A stretch of DNA of 37,042 bases from Endozoicomonas montiporae CL-33 (GCF_001583435.1 NZ_CP013251.1:5393215-5430256), one strand, 5' to 3'. Numbered from the stretch's first letter, positions 1 to 12,312 are shown. Notes: generated by a model from the letters alone, not told the origin. Program-made: numbers and translations.

Positions 1-87
1 AGAACCCGTGGCAACAACCATCTCAACCTGCCCGGAGAAAATCTCCTCCTCGGCACTAACGATGTCACAGTGAACTGTGCTCGCCAT
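1..87 (-). CDS. atpC: ATP synthase F1 epsilon subunit (N-terminal part, cut by window edge)
   Basis: Reading the minus strand from the ATG at 85-87 gives a start [19 protein letters not shown], the typical beginning of the epsilon subunit beta-sandwich domain (the VxxDIVSAExxIFSG pattern). Epsilon sits on the central stalk of F1, couples rotation to catalysis and can inhibit ATP hydrolysis. A GAGAGG ribosome-binding site lies just upstream (about 95-101 on the plus strand). It is the last gene of the atp operon, after atpD. Only about 29 codons are inside the window, so the C-terminal helices cannot be assessed. Confidence 0.93.
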   Translation of the reverse strand, partial: MASTVHCDIVSAEEEIFSGQVEMVVATGS

Positions 88-108
88 ATTTTGTTACCTC
101 TCTTAATG

Positions 109-150
109 TTTATCTTCCTTCTTCTATATAGATAGAAGAAGGAAGATAAA
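109..150. repeat. Perfect 19-bp inverted repeat (hairpin) between atpD and atpC
   Basis: Arms 109-127 and 132-150 are exact reverse complements, separated by the 4-nt loop ATAG. The arms are pyrimidine- or purine-rich (ending CTTCCTTCTTCTAT). The hairpin lies wholly in the atpD-atpC spacer and would form in the operon mRNA, ending about 8 nt upstream of the atpC ribosome-binding site. There is no following U-run on the minus strand, so a complete terminator is unlikely. An attenuator, an RNase processing site or a stabiliser setting the atpC/atpD ratio is more likely (inference). Confidence 0.9.
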
Positions 151-158
151 TCCGGGCT

Positions 159-1538
<1,380 letters not shown>

Positions 1539-1590
1539 CTACCCTCTACCTTTTTCTTTTTTACAGCCGTGCACTGCAAGCTGCAGTGCT

Positions 1591-2451
1591 TTAAACGGCC
1601 GCGGCGCCGCTTACGATTTCTGACAATTCCTGTGTGATCGCTGCCTGACGAGCCTTGTTATAAACCAGCTGCAAATCATCAATCAGGTTTCCGGCGTTAT
1701 CTGTTGCACTCTTCATGGCAACCATTCGTGCCGCCTGCTCACAGGCATTATTCTCTACTACCGCCTGAAACACCTGAGACTCGATATAACGCACCAACAA
1801 ACCATCCAGCAAATCCTTAGCATCTGGCTCATAGATATAGTCCCAAGGCTTATTCAGCGAATCATCGTCATCTGCAACCAGAGGCAGCAACTGCAATGAC
1901 GTCGGCTTTTGTGTCATGGTGTTCACAAATTCACTGTGCACCACGTACAACCGATCAATCTTGCCTTCTTCATAGCTGTCGAGCATGACCTTCACACCGC
2001 CAATGAGATCCGCAATATTCGGGGCATCACCAATATGAGTCATGGCGGCAACGACGTTACCACCGTAGCTACGAAAGAATGAGACTGCTTTGCTGCCTAT
2101 CAGACAAAGATCAATCTCAACACCTTTGTCTTTCCAGCCAACCATTTCAGAGACAGCTTTCTTAAACAGATTGATGTTAAGACCACCACACAAACCACGA
2201 TCCGTAGAAACGATAATAAAACCAACCCGTTTCACTTCCCGCTCAAACATATAAGTGTGCTTGTACTCGGCATTAGCATGAGCAACATGTCCGACAACCT
2301 GACGGATGCGTTCAGCATAAGGACGACTGGTTTCACGCCGATCCTGAGCTTTACGCATTTTGCTCGCTGCCACCATTTCCATGGCGCTGGTGATCTTCTG
2401 CGTACTTTTAATGGACGATATCTGCGTCCTAATCTCTTTTGCGCCTGCCAT
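1591..2451 (-). CDS. atpG: ATP synthase F1 gamma subunit
   Basis: Central rotor shaft of F1. The 286-residue product starts [20 protein letters not shown] and ends with a helix containing NDLQ-like [31 protein letters not shown]. These are the N- and C-terminal antiparallel coiled-coil helices that penetrate the alpha3beta3 ring. The central [15 protein letters not shown] block is the conserved Rossmann-like part. Length matches Escherichia coli AtpG (about 287). It sits between atpA and atpD with short spacers, so co-transcription is expected. Confidence 0.99.
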   Translation of the reverse strand: MAGAKEIRTQISSIKSTQKITSAMEMVAASKMRKAQDRRETSRPYAERIRQVVGHVAHANAEYKHTYMFEREVKRVGFIIVSTDRGLCGGLNINLFKKAVSEMVGWKDKGVEIDLCLIGSKAVSFFRSYGGNVVAAMTHIGDAPNIADLIGGVKVMLDSYEEGKIDRLYVVHSEFVNTMTQKPTSLQLLPLVADDDDSLNKPWDYIYEPDAKDLLDGLLVRYIESQVFQAVVENNACEQAARMVAMKSATDNAGNLIDDLQLVYNKARQAAITQELSEIVSGAAAV

Positions 2452-2506
2452 TTTCAGTCCTCAAGCCAGCCACCGAAACCGGAAGCTGGCTTTGATACAC
2501 AGATGT

Positions 2507-4048
2507 TTACCAAGTCTGGGTGGCCTTGAACTTTTCAATGGCTTCCTTGATACCTGCCTGAATTTCGTCGTTGTAATCACCAGTCTCATTGACTCTGGCG
2601 ATCAACTCACTGCATTCAGCTTTGGCAAAACTGAGCAGGGCTGCTTCAAAGTCCCCAATCTTGTTCAGGGAAACATCTTCCAGATAGCCGTGTTCTGCCG
2701 CATAAATAACAAGCCCCATTTCCGCCACTGACAGAGGCTCATACTGCTTCTGCTTCATCAGTTCGGTAACACGCTGACCGTGTTCAAGCTGCTTACGGGT
2801 AGCTTCATCAAGATCGGATGCAAACTGGGCAAATGCCTGAAGCTCGCGATACTGAGCCAGTGCCAGACGAATACCACCGCCAAGCTTTTTGATGATTTTG
2901 GTCTGAGCAGCACCACCTACCCGGGAAACCGACACACCCGCATTCATCGCCGGACGAATACCTGCGTTAAACAGATCGGTTTCAAGGAAGATCTGACCAT
3001 CGGTAATGGAAATAACGTTGGTGGGAACAAAAGCAGAAACGTCACCTGCCTGAGTTTCAATGATAGGTAGAGCGGTTAATGAACCAGTCTGACCTTTAAC
3101 TTCGCCGCCAGTAATCTTTTCTACATAGTCGGCATTCACTCGAGCTGCCCGTTCCAGCAAACGAGAGTGAAGATAGAAGACGTCACCGGGATAAGCTTCA
3201 CGACCAGGAGGACGACGCAACAACAGAGATATCTGACGATATGCCCAAGCCTGCTTGGTCAGATCATCATAAACAATCAGGGCATCTTCACCACGGTCAC
3301 GGAAGTACTCACCCATGGAGCAACCACCAAAGGGGGCAAGAAACTGCATGGCAGCAGGATCAGCCGCACCGGCAGCAACAACAATTGTGTGTTCCATTGC
3401 GCCGTGCTCTTCAAGCTTGCGTACAACGTTGGCGATGGTGGACTGCTTCTGACCAATAGCAACGTAAACGCACTTAATGCCTGTACCTTTCTGGTTAATA
3501 ATCGCATCAACAGCCAGAGCGGTTTTACCGGTCTGACGGTCACCGATCACAAGCTCACGCTGGCCCCTACCAATAGGCACCATCGAGTCAACCGATTTAT
3601 AACCGGTTTGAACCGGCTCATCCACTGATTGGCGGGCAATTACACCCGGCGCGACTTTTTCGATAGGTGAGCTTGCCGAGGCTTCCAGAGGCCCTTTGCC
3701 ATCAACCGGATTACCCAGTGCATCCACCACACGACCCAGTAGCTCTTTACCCACCGGAACTTCGAGAATTCGACCCGTACACTGAACACTCTGGCCTTCC
3801 GCCAGATGACCGTAGTCGCCTAATACAACAGCACCTACAGAGTCCTGCTCCAGGTTAAGAGCCATGCCGTATACGCCACCAGAGAATTTGATCATTTCCC
3901 CGTACATGACGTCGGCCAGACCATGGATACGAACGATACCGTCGGTCACACTGACAATGGTACCTTCGTTTTGTGCTTCACTGGACACATCAAGTTGCGC
4001 AATGCGGCTTTTGATGATGTCACTGACCTCGGAAGGATTCAGTTGCAT
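2507..4048 (-). CDS. atpA: ATP synthase F1 alpha subunit
   Basis: Non-catalytic nucleotide-binding subunit of F1, 513 residues like E. coli AtpA. Visible are the N-terminal [16 protein letters not shown], the P-loop [15 protein letters not shown], the [36 protein letters not shown] region in short overlapping motifs, and the conserved VGGAAQTK segment near residue 375. The motif set is complete. The gene follows atpH with a 98-nt spacer and precedes atpG with a 55-nt spacer. Several antisense open frames over this gene are composition shadows. Confidence 0.99.
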   Translation of the reverse strand: MQLNPSEVSDIIKSRIAQLDVSSEAQNEGTIVSVTDGIVRIHGLADVMYGEMIKFSGGVYGMALNLEQDSVGAVVLGDYGHLAEGQSVQCTGRILEVPVGKELLGRVVDALGNPVDGKGPLEASASSPIEKVAPGVIARQSVDEPVQTGYKSVDSMVPIGRGQRELVIGDRQTGKTALAVDAIINQKGTGIKCVYVAIGQKQSTIANVVRKLEEHGAMEHTIVVAAGAADPAAMQFLAPFGGCSMGEYFRDRGEDALIVYDDLTKQAWAYRQISLLLRRPPGREAYPGDVFYLHSRLLERAARVNADYVEKITGGEVKGQTGSLTALPIIETQAGDVSAFVPTNVISITDGQIFLETDLFNAGIRPAMNAGVSVSRVGGAAQTKIIKKLGGGIRLALAQYRELQAFAQFASDLDEATRKQLEHGQRVTELMKQKQYEPLSVAEMGLVIYAAEHGYLEDVSLNKIGDFEAALLSFAKAECSELIARVNETGDYNDEIQAGIKEAIEKFKATQTW

Positions 4049-4146
4049 AGCTTACCTGCCAAATTTGTAGCTATTAAAACCAGCTATTTTTCAGCTCCAG
4101 ACCGTTAACCAAAGACTGAGTAGCCATTGAAATAGCTAAAAAATAA

Positions 4147-4680
4147 CTATGAAATCATTGCATCAGCCAACTTGGTCAGGCGGGCACGAACACTGCCATC
4201 GATCACCAGATCGCCAGCTTTTACGATCACCCCGCCTACCAGTTCGCTGTCTATTTTTGTGTGCATCCGAACACTACGGCCCAGACGCTCTTCAACTTTC
4301 TTGGCGATCTTCTCTTCCTGAGACTCCGTCAGAGGGAACGCTGAAGTCACGACTACATCCTGATAACTCTGATCTTGTGATTTCATCTGTTCAAACAGCG
4401 CATCAATGTGCGGTAACAGAGAAATACGTTTTTTATTAGTAAGAATCTTGATGTAATTTTCGACTTCAACCGTAAGGCTGCCTTCACACAACTGGATAAA
4501 GGCCCCTGCCTTCATGTCACCGTTTGTTGATGGATCTTTCAATATCCGGTCAACGGCCTCACGCCGCGAGACACTGGCACACAGTGTCAGCATCTGGGAC
4601 CACTCATCCAGCTGACCCAGTTCTTTGGCCAGCTTGAATGCAGCTTTAGCGTAGGGACGGGCACATGTGGTCAATTCCAT
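4147..4680 (-). CDS. atpH: ATP synthase F1 delta subunit
   Basis: Peripheral stalk subunit linking the top of F1 to the b subunits. The 177-residue protein starts MELTTCARPYAKAAFKLA (the ARPYAKAAF signature). It ends with the conserved C-terminal pattern KIDSELVGGVIVKAGDLVID followed by GSVRARLTKLADAM, typical of OSCP/delta. It is 12 nt downstream of atpF and shares its orientation, as in other gammaproteobacterial atp operons. Confidence 0.98.
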   Translation of the reverse strand: MELTTCARPYAKAAFKLAKELGQLDEWSQMLTLCASVSRREAVDRILKDPSTNGDMKAGAFIQLCEGSLTVEVENYIKILTNKKRISLLPHIDALFEQMKSQDQSYQDVVVTSAFPLTESQEEKIAKKVEERLGRSVRMHTKIDSELVGGVIVKAGDLVIDGSVRARLTKLADAMIS

Positions 4681-4692
4681 GGGTAACCCTCT

Positions 4693-5163
4693 TTATAATT
4701 CCGCAACCAGATCGTCAACCAGACGGCTATTGGCGGACTCATCCAGATTTTCGCCAAGAATCCGTTCAGCACCAGCAACGGCCAAAACGGCTACCTGAGC
4801 ACGCAAAGCTTCACGAGCCCGGTTAAGTTCCTGTTCAATATCAGCCTGAGCAGCCGCTTTGACTCTTTCAGCTTCTTCTCTGGCCTGTTCTTTAGCTTCA
4901 TCAACAATCTGACCTGCTCGTTTGTTAGCAAGATCAATGATTTCCTGAGCCTGTTCACGTGCTTCCTGAAGCTGTTCAGTCACTTTCTGCTGAGCAACTT
5001 CCAATTCTTCAGAGCCCCGGGCGGCGGCAGCTAATCCATCAGCAATTTCTTTTTTCCGGGTGTTCAGGATCTGCATAATGGGGGGCCACACATACTTCAT
5101 GCAGAACCAGACAAACACCGCAAACGCAATCGACTGACCAATAATGGTCGCATTTATATTCAT
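4693..5163 (-). CDS. atpF: ATP synthase Fo b subunit
   Basis: Peripheral stalk dimer subunit of Fo. The product is 156 residues, identical in length to E. coli AtpF. It has one N-terminal membrane segment (residues about 5-27, with [16 protein letters not shown]) and then a long charged helix rich in Glu, Ala, Arg and Gln that forms the parallel coiled coil. The start [17 protein letters not shown] matches the family. The spacer to the upstream atpE is unusually long at 180 nt and carries short direct repeats (see findings). Confidence 0.98.
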   Translation of the reverse strand: MNINATIIGQSIAFAVFVWFCMKYVWPPIMQILNTRKKEIADGLAAAARGSEELEVAQQKVTEQLQEAREQAQEIIDLANKRAGQIVDEAKEQAREEAERVKAAAQADIEQELNRAREALRAQVAVLAVAGAERILGENLDESANSRLVDDLVAEL

Positions 5164-5343
5164 GCAAACTCCTGTGCTCCAGTTGTTTCAAAAGTGTTTC
5201 AAACCAACCCGCACTGTTTTTCTTATCAGCCTGAAGTGATATTCCTCCTCAAGCTGTTTGGCTCCCAGTAAGCCGGCGGTACTGCTTAAACCTTATAAGC
5301 CGGGCCATTGAATCAGCTCACTGCAACTGCCAGGTACTGCTGA

Positions 5344-5658
<315 letters not shown>

Positions 5659-5694
5659 TTATAAACAAAGCAACACAATACAGCCGTGAAGCTC

Positions 5695-6579
<885 letters not shown>

Positions 6580-6597
6580 TCAAAAGCTAATCGTTCT

Positions 6598-7023
6598 TTA
6601 CTGACGACGACCGACCAGCAAAGGTGTAAACCAGTTAATCGATTGAACCAGTACAAACGCACCAAATAGCGACAAAGGCTCAACCGGCTTAACCAGGGTA
6701 AAAATCAAGACAAAAGCCAGCATGGTTAATGCAAACTTGCCTGCCTCCCCCTGGTAAAAAGATCTGGCTATTTTTTGTGCAGCACTTGCACCCCTGTAAC
6801 GAAAGGCCTTCCAGACCAAGTAAGCATTAGGAACTGTGCACGCCAATCCACCCATAAAAGCGGAAATGACATGGATAGTTCCCAGCGGCAATAAAAACAG
6901 GGACAAGCACAATGTAGTCAACAACTGGGCAAGCACAACCCGATAAACCGCAGGACGATGCAAGTGCGGATAGCGGTCTTTGTTACTGTATTTCCACGCC
7001 CTGACTTCAGACATAGAGTTCAT
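6598..7023 (-). CDS. atpI: ATP synthase accessory protein AtpI
   Basis: Small membrane protein at the head of the atp operon. AtpI family members assist c-ring assembly or Mg2+ supply and are not part of the final enzyme. About four hydrophobic segments are visible (VVLAQLLTTLCLSLFLLPLG; VISAFMGGLACTVPNAYLVW; FALTMLAFVLIFTLV; LFGAFVLVQSINWFTPLLVG). An open frame extends up to a TTG at 7074, but the segment before Met at 7021-7023 looks non-coding. ATGs at 7021-7023 and 7012-7014 are both possible and neither has a strong ribosome-binding site, so the start is uncertain. Confidence 0.88.
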   Translation of the reverse strand: MNSMSEVRAWKYSNKDRYPHLHRPAVYRVVLAQLLTTLCLSLFLLPLGTIHVISAFMGGLACTVPNAYLVWKAFRYRGASAAQKIARSFYQGEAGKFALTMLAFVLIFTLVKPVEPLSLFGAFVLVQSINWFTPLLVGRRQ

Positions 7024-7190
7024 CGCCCATGGACTGTTAATGCGGGAAGTCTGACCTTCACTGCATTTGCACAATTCGGAAACCGGTACTGCTTGTTATT
7101 TGATTACCGGTTAATACAGGAGTTAGCTGCAACTTAAAGTCAGGTTTTCGCCCTAACCAAAAGTCCGAATCACCTTAAGGGAGTTCAGTT

Positions 7191-7218
7191 ATTACTCAGA
7201 TGCAACATTTTTTGTCTA
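7191..7218 (-). promoter_or_regulatory. Weak candidate promoter for the atp operon
   Basis: On the minus strand, TAGACA (7213-7218) is followed after 16 nt by AGTAAT (7191-7196), a 5/6 and 4/6 match to the sigma70 boxes. It lies about 170 nt upstream of atpI. The stretch 7024-7541 otherwise holds no gene. It is fairly AT-rich with short poly-T runs, and no better promoter was seen by eye. Confidence 0.3.
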
Positions 7219-7303
7219 TTTTTTGTTACATCACACTGAATTTTTAGCCATTTTTCTCTCCCTCAGCGGCGAGCAGTATAATGTGTAAAAGTACCTACAT
7301 TCA

Positions 7304-7320
7304 ACTGCCAGATTGGCAGT
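7304..7320. repeat. Short inverted repeat between atpI and the LysR gene
   Basis: ACTGCCA (7304-7310) and TGGCAGT (7314-7320) flank GAT. The palindrome is a possible operator or small hairpin in the 500-nt intergenic region. No clear T-run follows on either strand, so it is probably not a terminator. Confidence 0.45.
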
Positions 7321-7541
7321 AATTAACTATTATTTTGCGAGAGGAAGCATCGTTTTCTCAGAAAATAGTACAGCCAGTAGCCAGACCTGATTATTTAACA
7401 ACCTTTCTCGAACTGATAAAAAAGCAACCACTTCCCCTGCAGCCCCTTTAAACATTCGTGCCAGATACCTCTTTACTGCTCAGCTGTGCTTGAGCCAATA
7501 TCTGCTTTCTGATCACCAATACGAGCTAAAAAAATGAGTGA

Positions 7542-8438
7542 TTACAGACTCTCTTTAGAGGAAAGAATAAAATCGACCGTTTTCTGAACAACACCGCTAC
7601 GGTATTTATTTCGATTGAGCAAAAGATAAAAGTAACGCTTGAGCGAAAGATCCCTGACGTTAATGATCGACAAAAGACCACCATTAACCGCACGCCAGAC
7701 CGCCAGTCTGGAAATGCAACCAATCCCCAGACCATCTGCAACAGCCTGTTTGATCGCTTCTGAACGATTAAGGCTCATGAATATTTTAGGGTTAACCAAT
7801 TGTGCGGCTATCACTTCATCAAACAACTCGCGAGTACCTGATCCCGATTCTCTCAGAATCCAGTTCTCATCCTTGAGGTCGTTGAGTTCAACACTGTCTT
7901 TTCTGGTCAGAGGATGATCCGGATGTGCAATAATCACTAACTCATCTTCTCGCCAGGTATGTACATCAATGTCCGGGTGCAGACAGGTGCCTTCAACCAC
8001 CGCCATATCAATGTCCATCTCCACCAGACTGCTAACAATGTTGCGTGTGTTATCAATCATCAGCTCGGTACGGATTTTAGGAAACTCCTTGATGAAGTCG
8101 CCAAGAATTTTTGGCATCAGGTTGTTTCCCACTGTAGAGCTGGCACTGATTTTAAGAACGCCCTGCTCATAACACCCGCCTTCAACAAACTGCTGTTCTA
8201 TCTCTTTTGCACGATCGACCAACTCGCAGGCCATAGGCAATAAAGCCCGACCAGCGTCGTTTAGATTCATGGATGCGCCCTGATGCCGGTCAAAGAGCGG
8301 CCCCAGGTGTTTCTCTAACTCTGACAAAGCCATGCTGGCCGCAGGCTGAGAAATAAACAGCTGTTCAGCCGCTGCTGTTACTCGTCCGCACTGTGCAACG
8401 GCTTTAAATATTTCCAGCTGTCGCAGGGTAATATGCAT
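7542..8438 (-). CDS. LysR-family transcriptional regulator
   Basis: The 298-residue protein has an N-terminal winged helix-turn-helix (residues about 2-60: LRQLEIFKAVAQCGRVTAAA then the recognition part AEQLFISQPAASMALSELE). A LysR substrate-binding domain follows (about 90-290), including the ESGSGTRELFDEVI and AVADGLGIGCISR blocks. These fit a periplasmic-binding-protein-like effector domain. GGAGAGA precedes the ATG. Its ligand and targets are not evident. LysR genes often face their target, but the divergent neighbour here is only a 50-codon ORF, so a target elsewhere is likely. The 246 nt upstream hold no other gene. Confidence 0.95.
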   Translation of the reverse strand: MHITLRQLEIFKAVAQCGRVTAAAEQLFISQPAASMALSELEKHLGPLFDRHQGASMNLNDAGRALLPMACELVDRAKEIEQQFVEGGCYEQGVLKISASSTVGNNLMPKILGDFIKEFPKIRTELMIDNTRNIVSSLVEMDIDMAVVEGTCLHPDIDVHTWREDELVIIAHPDHPLTRKDSVELNDLKDENWILRESGSGTRELFDEVIAAQLVNPKIFMSLNRSEAIKQAVADGLGIGCISRLAVWRAVNGGLLSIINVRDLSLKRYFYLLLNRNKYRSGVVQKTVDFILSSKESL

Positions 8439-8684
8439 ACATTCTCTCCACCATTATCAATCATTTCTTGTACAGGGACGGCTAGCTGATACATGCACCA
8501 ACACAATCACTGCATCCCCTGAACATAAAAATAAAGCCGGTTTGCATGGCTCACAACAGGGATAAAGATCACTTATAGCACCCTGTTTTTTTATTGATTA
8601 TTCAGACCCGAACTTAATTCCTATACTGCGCCCACAAGTTGCCAAGACAGTTTTCCTTTTTGTCTTTGTTGTTGAGGAAAGAGC

Positions 8685-8837
8685 ATGAAACATACTTCCA
8701 TTAAATCCTGGGTAGAACTAAAGAAACAAACACCGGTGTTTGAACAAATTCTTCATTTAAGAAGACGTCAGCGTAATGCAACCTGCTGGAATCACATGTC
8801 TCTGTTTTTCCGCGAAGCGGACAAACACCTTAAATGA
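8685..8837 (+). CDS. Small basic hypothetical protein (50 aa)
   Basis: ATG at 8685 is preceded by GAGGAAA at ideal spacing and opens a 50-codon frame beginning MKHTSIKSWVELKKQTPVF and ending FFREADKHLK. It is rich in Lys, Arg and His, and has no signal peptide or membrane segment. I do not recognise it. The following 173 nt to the terminator at 9011 contain further short open pieces in other frames. One, ending KRYRRRFSRN just before the terminator, has no start codon. The locus may therefore be a decayed longer gene, a small-protein mRNA or an sRNA with a leader ORF. Confidence 0.45.
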   Translation: MKHTSIKSWVELKKQTPVFEQILHLRRRQRNATCWNHMSLFFREADKHLK

Positions 8838-9010
8838 CAGCTTCAGGCGTTTCATGTCTCAAGCCTATGCAGTACGTAGCATTCTGACAGTTAAAGCAGA
8901 CCGTAACAATCATCCGTAAAAAGGCTATCGAGCTTTGCACCCTGCTAATACAGGCTGTAAACCCCGACAGCTTTAAGGCTTTCGGATTTAAACGTTACCG
9001 CAGAAGATTC

Positions 9011-9036
9011 AGCCGCAATTAATTGCGGCTTTTTTT
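9011..9036 (+). terminator. Rho-independent terminator
   Basis: A perfect palindrome AGCCGCAATTAATTGCGGCT (9011-9030) is followed by seven Ts including the stem end. It ends a plus-strand transcript that covers the small ORF at 8685, which supports that locus being transcribed. Confidence 0.85.
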
Positions 9037-9049
9037 AATGAATTAGTTT

Positions 9050-9562
9050 TTATTTCTGGCTTTCTGCAATTGTTCGAATATATTCCTGTTGTTCTGCAAC
9101 AGTAAAAGCATTGGGTCGCTGAGCCTGAATAAGTTCGATCACCTCTTTCAATGGCATGCCACGCTCCAACATAATTTGCCCTGCCATCAAACCCGTTCTT
9201 CCCGAGCCACCTTTACAATGAATGGCTATGGACTGCCCGCTGTTCAATAGCTGATGGACATCCTTTCCGACTTTTTCCCATGCAGAAAAAAACGGTGCCT
9301 GCGGGCCTTCATCGTCCACAATCGGTAAATGGAACCACAGCATCCCCGCTTTCTCGACCTCTACCGGTAAATCAGCAACGTCACTTTCATGAAGGTCTTC
9401 TATCGGCATCAGGGTTAAAATTGCACGAGCTCCCCACTCTCGCAATGTTGTCAGCGAATCTGCCAGAGTCTCATCTTTAGTGCCTGGACAGGGCGTTAAG
9501 CCAATACGGCCATCAGAGTCATTGACCGGAACAGACCAGATTGGGTGTGATGAACTCATCAT
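9050..9562 (-). CDS. Cysteine-based protein phosphatase, dual-specificity (CDKN3-like) family
   Basis: The 170-residue cytoplasmic protein carries the phosphatase P-loop HCKGGSGRTG, with nucleophile Cys116 and phosphate-binding Arg122 (the Cx5R motif). The general-acid loop contains Asp83/Asp84 in IVDDEGPQAP. The arrangement matches the CDKN3/tyrosine phosphatase superfamily that removes phosphate from Tyr/Ser/Thr, or in some relatives from lipids or nucleotides. GAGAGAAC precedes the ATG at 9560-9562; a second ATG is directly adjacent. It is 100 nt downstream of cpdB in the plus direction but both are minus, so it would be transcribed before cpdB's stop only if reading proceeds from its own promoter. 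The substrate is unknown. Confidence 0.88.
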   Translation of the reverse strand: MMSSSHPIWSVPVNDSDGRIGLTPCPGTKDETLADSLTTLREWGARAILTLMPIEDLHESDVADLPVEVEKAGMLWFHLPIVDDEGPQAPFFSAWEKVGKDVHQLLNSGQSIAIHCKGGSGRTGLMAGQIMLERGMPLKEVIELIQAQRPNAFTVAEQQEYIRTIAESQK

Positions 9563-9662
9563 GTTCTCTCTACAGGTTATTGTGAAAGTGCAGGATTTTA
9601 TGTGGTTCAGGAAAAAAATGCCGCTATTAAATAGCTATAAAATAACGACATTTGTCGGATGA

Positions 9663-11624
9663 TTAATGTTCTCTCAAGTCAATTCGATACAAAGCGAAGC
9701 CCGCATCATCCTTGCCCACCTGCTTCATCTTGTACACTGCATGCTCTTTGATGAAACCAGCGGCTTTCTTACTTGGAGAGGTTTCAACCACAACATCCAG
9801 ATCGACATCCGTCTTGATCGGTGCCAGCTTCCAGTTGTTGGTAGCAGTAGGTTCTACAGAGCCGGTTTCTTCAGTCTCTTTGGCAATATAGTTAGACAAC
9901 ACTTGTCTGTTTTCATCCGGTGAGGCAAAGGCAATGTGATCATCCCCTGTGCCGGCAAAGTTTCCTCCGCCGTATGCCCTGTAGTTATTGGTTGCGATGA
10001 CAAACTCCTGATCGTCCCTGACGGGCTTCCCTTCGAATGTCAGGTCTACAATTCTATTGGCGTCAGGGTGAATTAACCGGCCATCGCCATCGAATTTGGC
10101 AGGTTGTGTCACATCGATCTGGTAATCAACACCTTCAATAACATCAAAGTTGTAGGTTCTGAAACCATCCCAATTGATCAGGTGCTGTTGTTTGGTGGTG
10201 TTCGGATCTATCTGGTTAAACTGTCCGGCTGACATTTCCAGCCAGTCCTTGAGTTCTTTACCATTAATCTTCAAGGCAACCAGCGTGTTTGGGTAAAGAT
10301 AAAGATCGGCGGCATTACTAAAGGTCAGAGTGCCGGCCTCCACTTCAGTAAAGCCATTCGGGTCATCTTTGCGTCCACCCACCTTGAAAGGAGCAGCAGC
10401 TGATAGAACGGGCAAACCTTCAAGATCCGGATCTCCTTCAATGAACTCTTTGACATAATCAATCTGGGCATCATTAACAATCTGGATAGTAGGGTCATCC
10501 TGAACCAGTGCCAGATAGCTATACATCACGTCTGTTGCCTTGCCGATAGGCTGGTTAACAAATTTTTTAGTGCCTTTATGTTCAATTTTTACGGCTTTGA
10601 CGATTTCAGGGTCCGCTTCAACCAGGGCTTTGTTGTTTCTGCGATCATAAACCGGACGAGCTTGCGAGCGAGCAGAAGTGACTTCCCATTCACCGCTGCT
10701 GTTGTTCAATGTTAAATCAACAATCCCCAGGTGATCTCCCCAGCGCCCGGGCATTACGGCTGCCACACCGTTTATTGTGCCTTCATCAATATCGACACCT
10801 TTGATGCCCTTATAGGCCGGTCCGGGAAAAACACCATGGGAGTGGCCAAACATAATGGCATCAATACCTTCGACCTGAGAGAGGTAATAGACCGAGTTTT
10901 CAGCCATTGCTTTGTAAGGATCGGTACTGATGCCGGAGTGAGGGATGGCAATAATCACATCAGCCCCTTCTTCTTTCATCTCCGGCACCAGCTTCTTGGC
11001 GGTCTGCAAAATATCCTTGGCAATCACCTTGCCTTCAAGGTGCTTCCTGTCCCATTGCATGATCTGCGGGGGAACAAACCCGATGTAGCCCACTCTTACT
11101 GCCTGTTTTTTTCCTTTGGTATCCACAAACACCTTGTCCTGAATAACATAGGGGTTGAACAAATGGCGTTTGGTTTTTGCAGACAGAACATTGGCACTGA
11201 CATAAGGGAAGTTAGCTCCCGCCACGGCCAGCTTCAGGTACTCCAGACCATAGTTGAATTCATGATTGCCGATATTGCCAACATCGTAGGTCAGCAGGTT
11301 CATCGCTTTATAAACCGGGTGAACATCACCTTTTTTTAATCCCCGGTCAGCCATGTAGTCGCCCATTGGCGACCCCTGAATCAAATCGCCATTATCGACA
11401 AGTACACTGTTTTTCACCTCTTTCTGCGCCTGCCGGATCAGTGTTGCCACTCTCGCCAAACCTATTTCTTCCGATGGCTGCCCCCTGTAATAATCAAAAT
11501 CCATAACATTGGCATGAATATCTGTGGTTTCCATAACCCTCAACTCAATGGTGGCTGCATAGAGAGCACCACTGAGAATCCAGCCTGACAATACCGGTGT
11601 AACCACTGTCCGAAGGAACAACAT
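9663..11624 (-). CDS. cpdB: Bifunctional 2',3'-cyclic-nucleotide 2'-phosphodiesterase/3'-nucleotidase
   Basis: Periplasmic enzyme that opens 2',3'-cyclic nucleotides and removes the 3' phosphate, salvaging extracellular nucleotides. Metallophosphatase motifs are clear: [44 protein letters not shown], and [10 protein letters not shown]. The C-terminal nucleotide-binding domain follows, with [14 protein letters not shown] start at the ATG 11622-11624, giving 653 residues (E. coli CpdB is 647). It has a CAGG ribosome-binding site and a signal peptide ending about GALYA. The frame extends upstream to a TTG at 11654, which would spoil the signal peptide. No close operon partner is evident. Confidence 0.95.
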   Translation of the reverse strand: MLFLRTVVTPVLSGWILSGALYAATIELRVMETTDIHANVMDFDYYRGQPSEEIGLARVATLIRQAQKEVKNSVLVDNGDLIQGSPMGDYMADRGLKKGDVHPVYKAMNLLTYDVGNIGNHEFNYGLEYLKLAVAGANFPYVSANVLSAKTKRHLFNPYVIQDKVFVDTKGKKQAVRVGYIGFVPPQIMQWDRKHLEGKVIAKDILQTAKKLVPEMKEEGADVIIAIPHSGISTDPYKAMAENSVYYLSQVEGIDAIMFGHSHGVFPGPAYKGIKGVDIDEGTINGVAAVMPGRWGDHLGIVDLTLNNSSGEWEVTSARSQARPVYDRRNNKALVEADPEIVKAVKIEHKGTKKFVNQPIGKATDVMYSYLALVQDDPTIQIVNDAQIDYVKEFIEGDPDLEGLPVLSAAAPFKVGGRKDDPNGFTEVEAGTLTFSNAADLYLYPNTLVALKINGKELKDWLEMSAGQFNQIDPNTTKQQHLINWDGFRTYNFDVIEGVDYQIDVTQPAKFDGDGRLIHPDANRIVDLTFEGKPVRDDQEFVIATNNYRAYGGGNFAGTGDDHIAFASPDENRQVLSNYIAKETEETGSVEPTATNNWKLAPIKTDVDLDVVVETSPSKKAAGFIKEHAVYKMKQVGKDDAGFALYRIDLREH

Positions 11625-11788
11625 ATAGAACCTGCATAAGTGACTGAAATACAAAGGCGCAAAAGTGTAAGGAGAATCAGGGGGGAAGGTAAACAGAATA
11701 CACTAGGTTAAAACTTAATCATCTAAAAACTCATTCCCTTTAGATTTCAAGACTTTAAGGAGCTGTGCTTATGACCAGAACAAATAGC

Positions 11789-11814
11789 CCGGCTTCAGAG
11801 GATTCCAAAGCCGG
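11789..11814 (-). terminator. Possible weak terminator after the yggL-like gene
   Basis: On the minus strand CCGGCTT and AAGCCGG form a 7-bp stem with a 12-nt loop, just past the stop of the yggL-like gene. Only a poor U-run follows (CTATTTGTT). The same bases could be read on the plus strand as a 50-codon ORF from 11771 with AAGGAG upstream, but that ORF runs antisense into yggL and is probably spurious. Confidence 0.35.
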
Positions 11815-11821
11815 TGCTGAT

Positions 11822-12172
11822 TCAGAGTTCAAAATTGGCGTCAATCAAATCGCCAACAGAGTGGTTGACCACCAGTTTTTGCTGATCAAACCAGCCGTCA
11901 AGCAGTTTACGATGATCCTCTGAGGAAGAAGCATAGCGCTTGGCAGGTACAACAAAGCCTGAAAAGCCTTCTTTCGTACCGCCGCCACCAAATACCAATT
12001 GGTTGGCATCAATCACATTCGTCAGAAAATCGTCGAAAAAGGCATCCATGGACTCTTCTGTGGTGGAATCGACGAAGGTCAGATCCACTTCAAAGCCCAT
12101 CACCTTGAACTCATCAACGTACAACTTCTTACGCAGTCGTTTGCTTCGCTTTTTAGCATCAGTCTTAATCAT
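11822..12172 (-). CDS. yggL: YggL-family protein (DUF469, ribosome-associated)
   Basis: The N-terminus KKRSKRLRKKLYVDEFKVMG followed by FEVDLTF is the characteristic opening of YggL/DUF469. The middle DDFLTNVIDANQLVFGGGG fits the family's FxxxxIEPNxLAFxGxG pattern, and the ending resembles the family's EERKL..ELxDxWW-type tail in a diverged form. YggL in E. coli is reported as a small 50S-associated protein; its role is unclear. I chose the ATG at 12170-12172 (116 residues) because AAGG lies about 10 nt upstream. The upstream ATG at 12193 has no ribosome-binding site. Confidence 0.82.
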   Translation of the reverse strand: MIKTDAKKRSKRLRKKLYVDEFKVMGFEVDLTFVDSTTEESMDAFFDDFLTNVIDANQLVFGGGGTKEGFSGFVVPAKRYASSSEDHRKLLDGWFDQQKLVVNHSVGDLIDANFEL

Positions 12173-12312
12173 TGGGTACAACCTTAATCGCATGATTTAA
12201 AGATGCACTAGAAGATACGACAGATATCCCGTCTTGGCAAAATAGAACCAAAAGGCAGGAAGCCATAGGCTAACCTATTGTTAACAACAGTAATAATAAG
12301 TCAGGGATAGCG

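Noticed and set aside
3167..3628. 153-codon plus-strand frame over atpA
   Set aside because: Antisense shadow of a highly conserved gene with biased codon use.
7260..7290. TATAAT on the plus strand near 7277
   Set aside because: A perfect -10 hexamer but no -35 at 16-18 nt and no plus-strand gene downstream.
11771..11923. 50-codon plus-strand ORF with AAGGAG upstream
   Set aside because: Most of it runs antisense through the yggL-like gene; the encoded sequence shows no family features.
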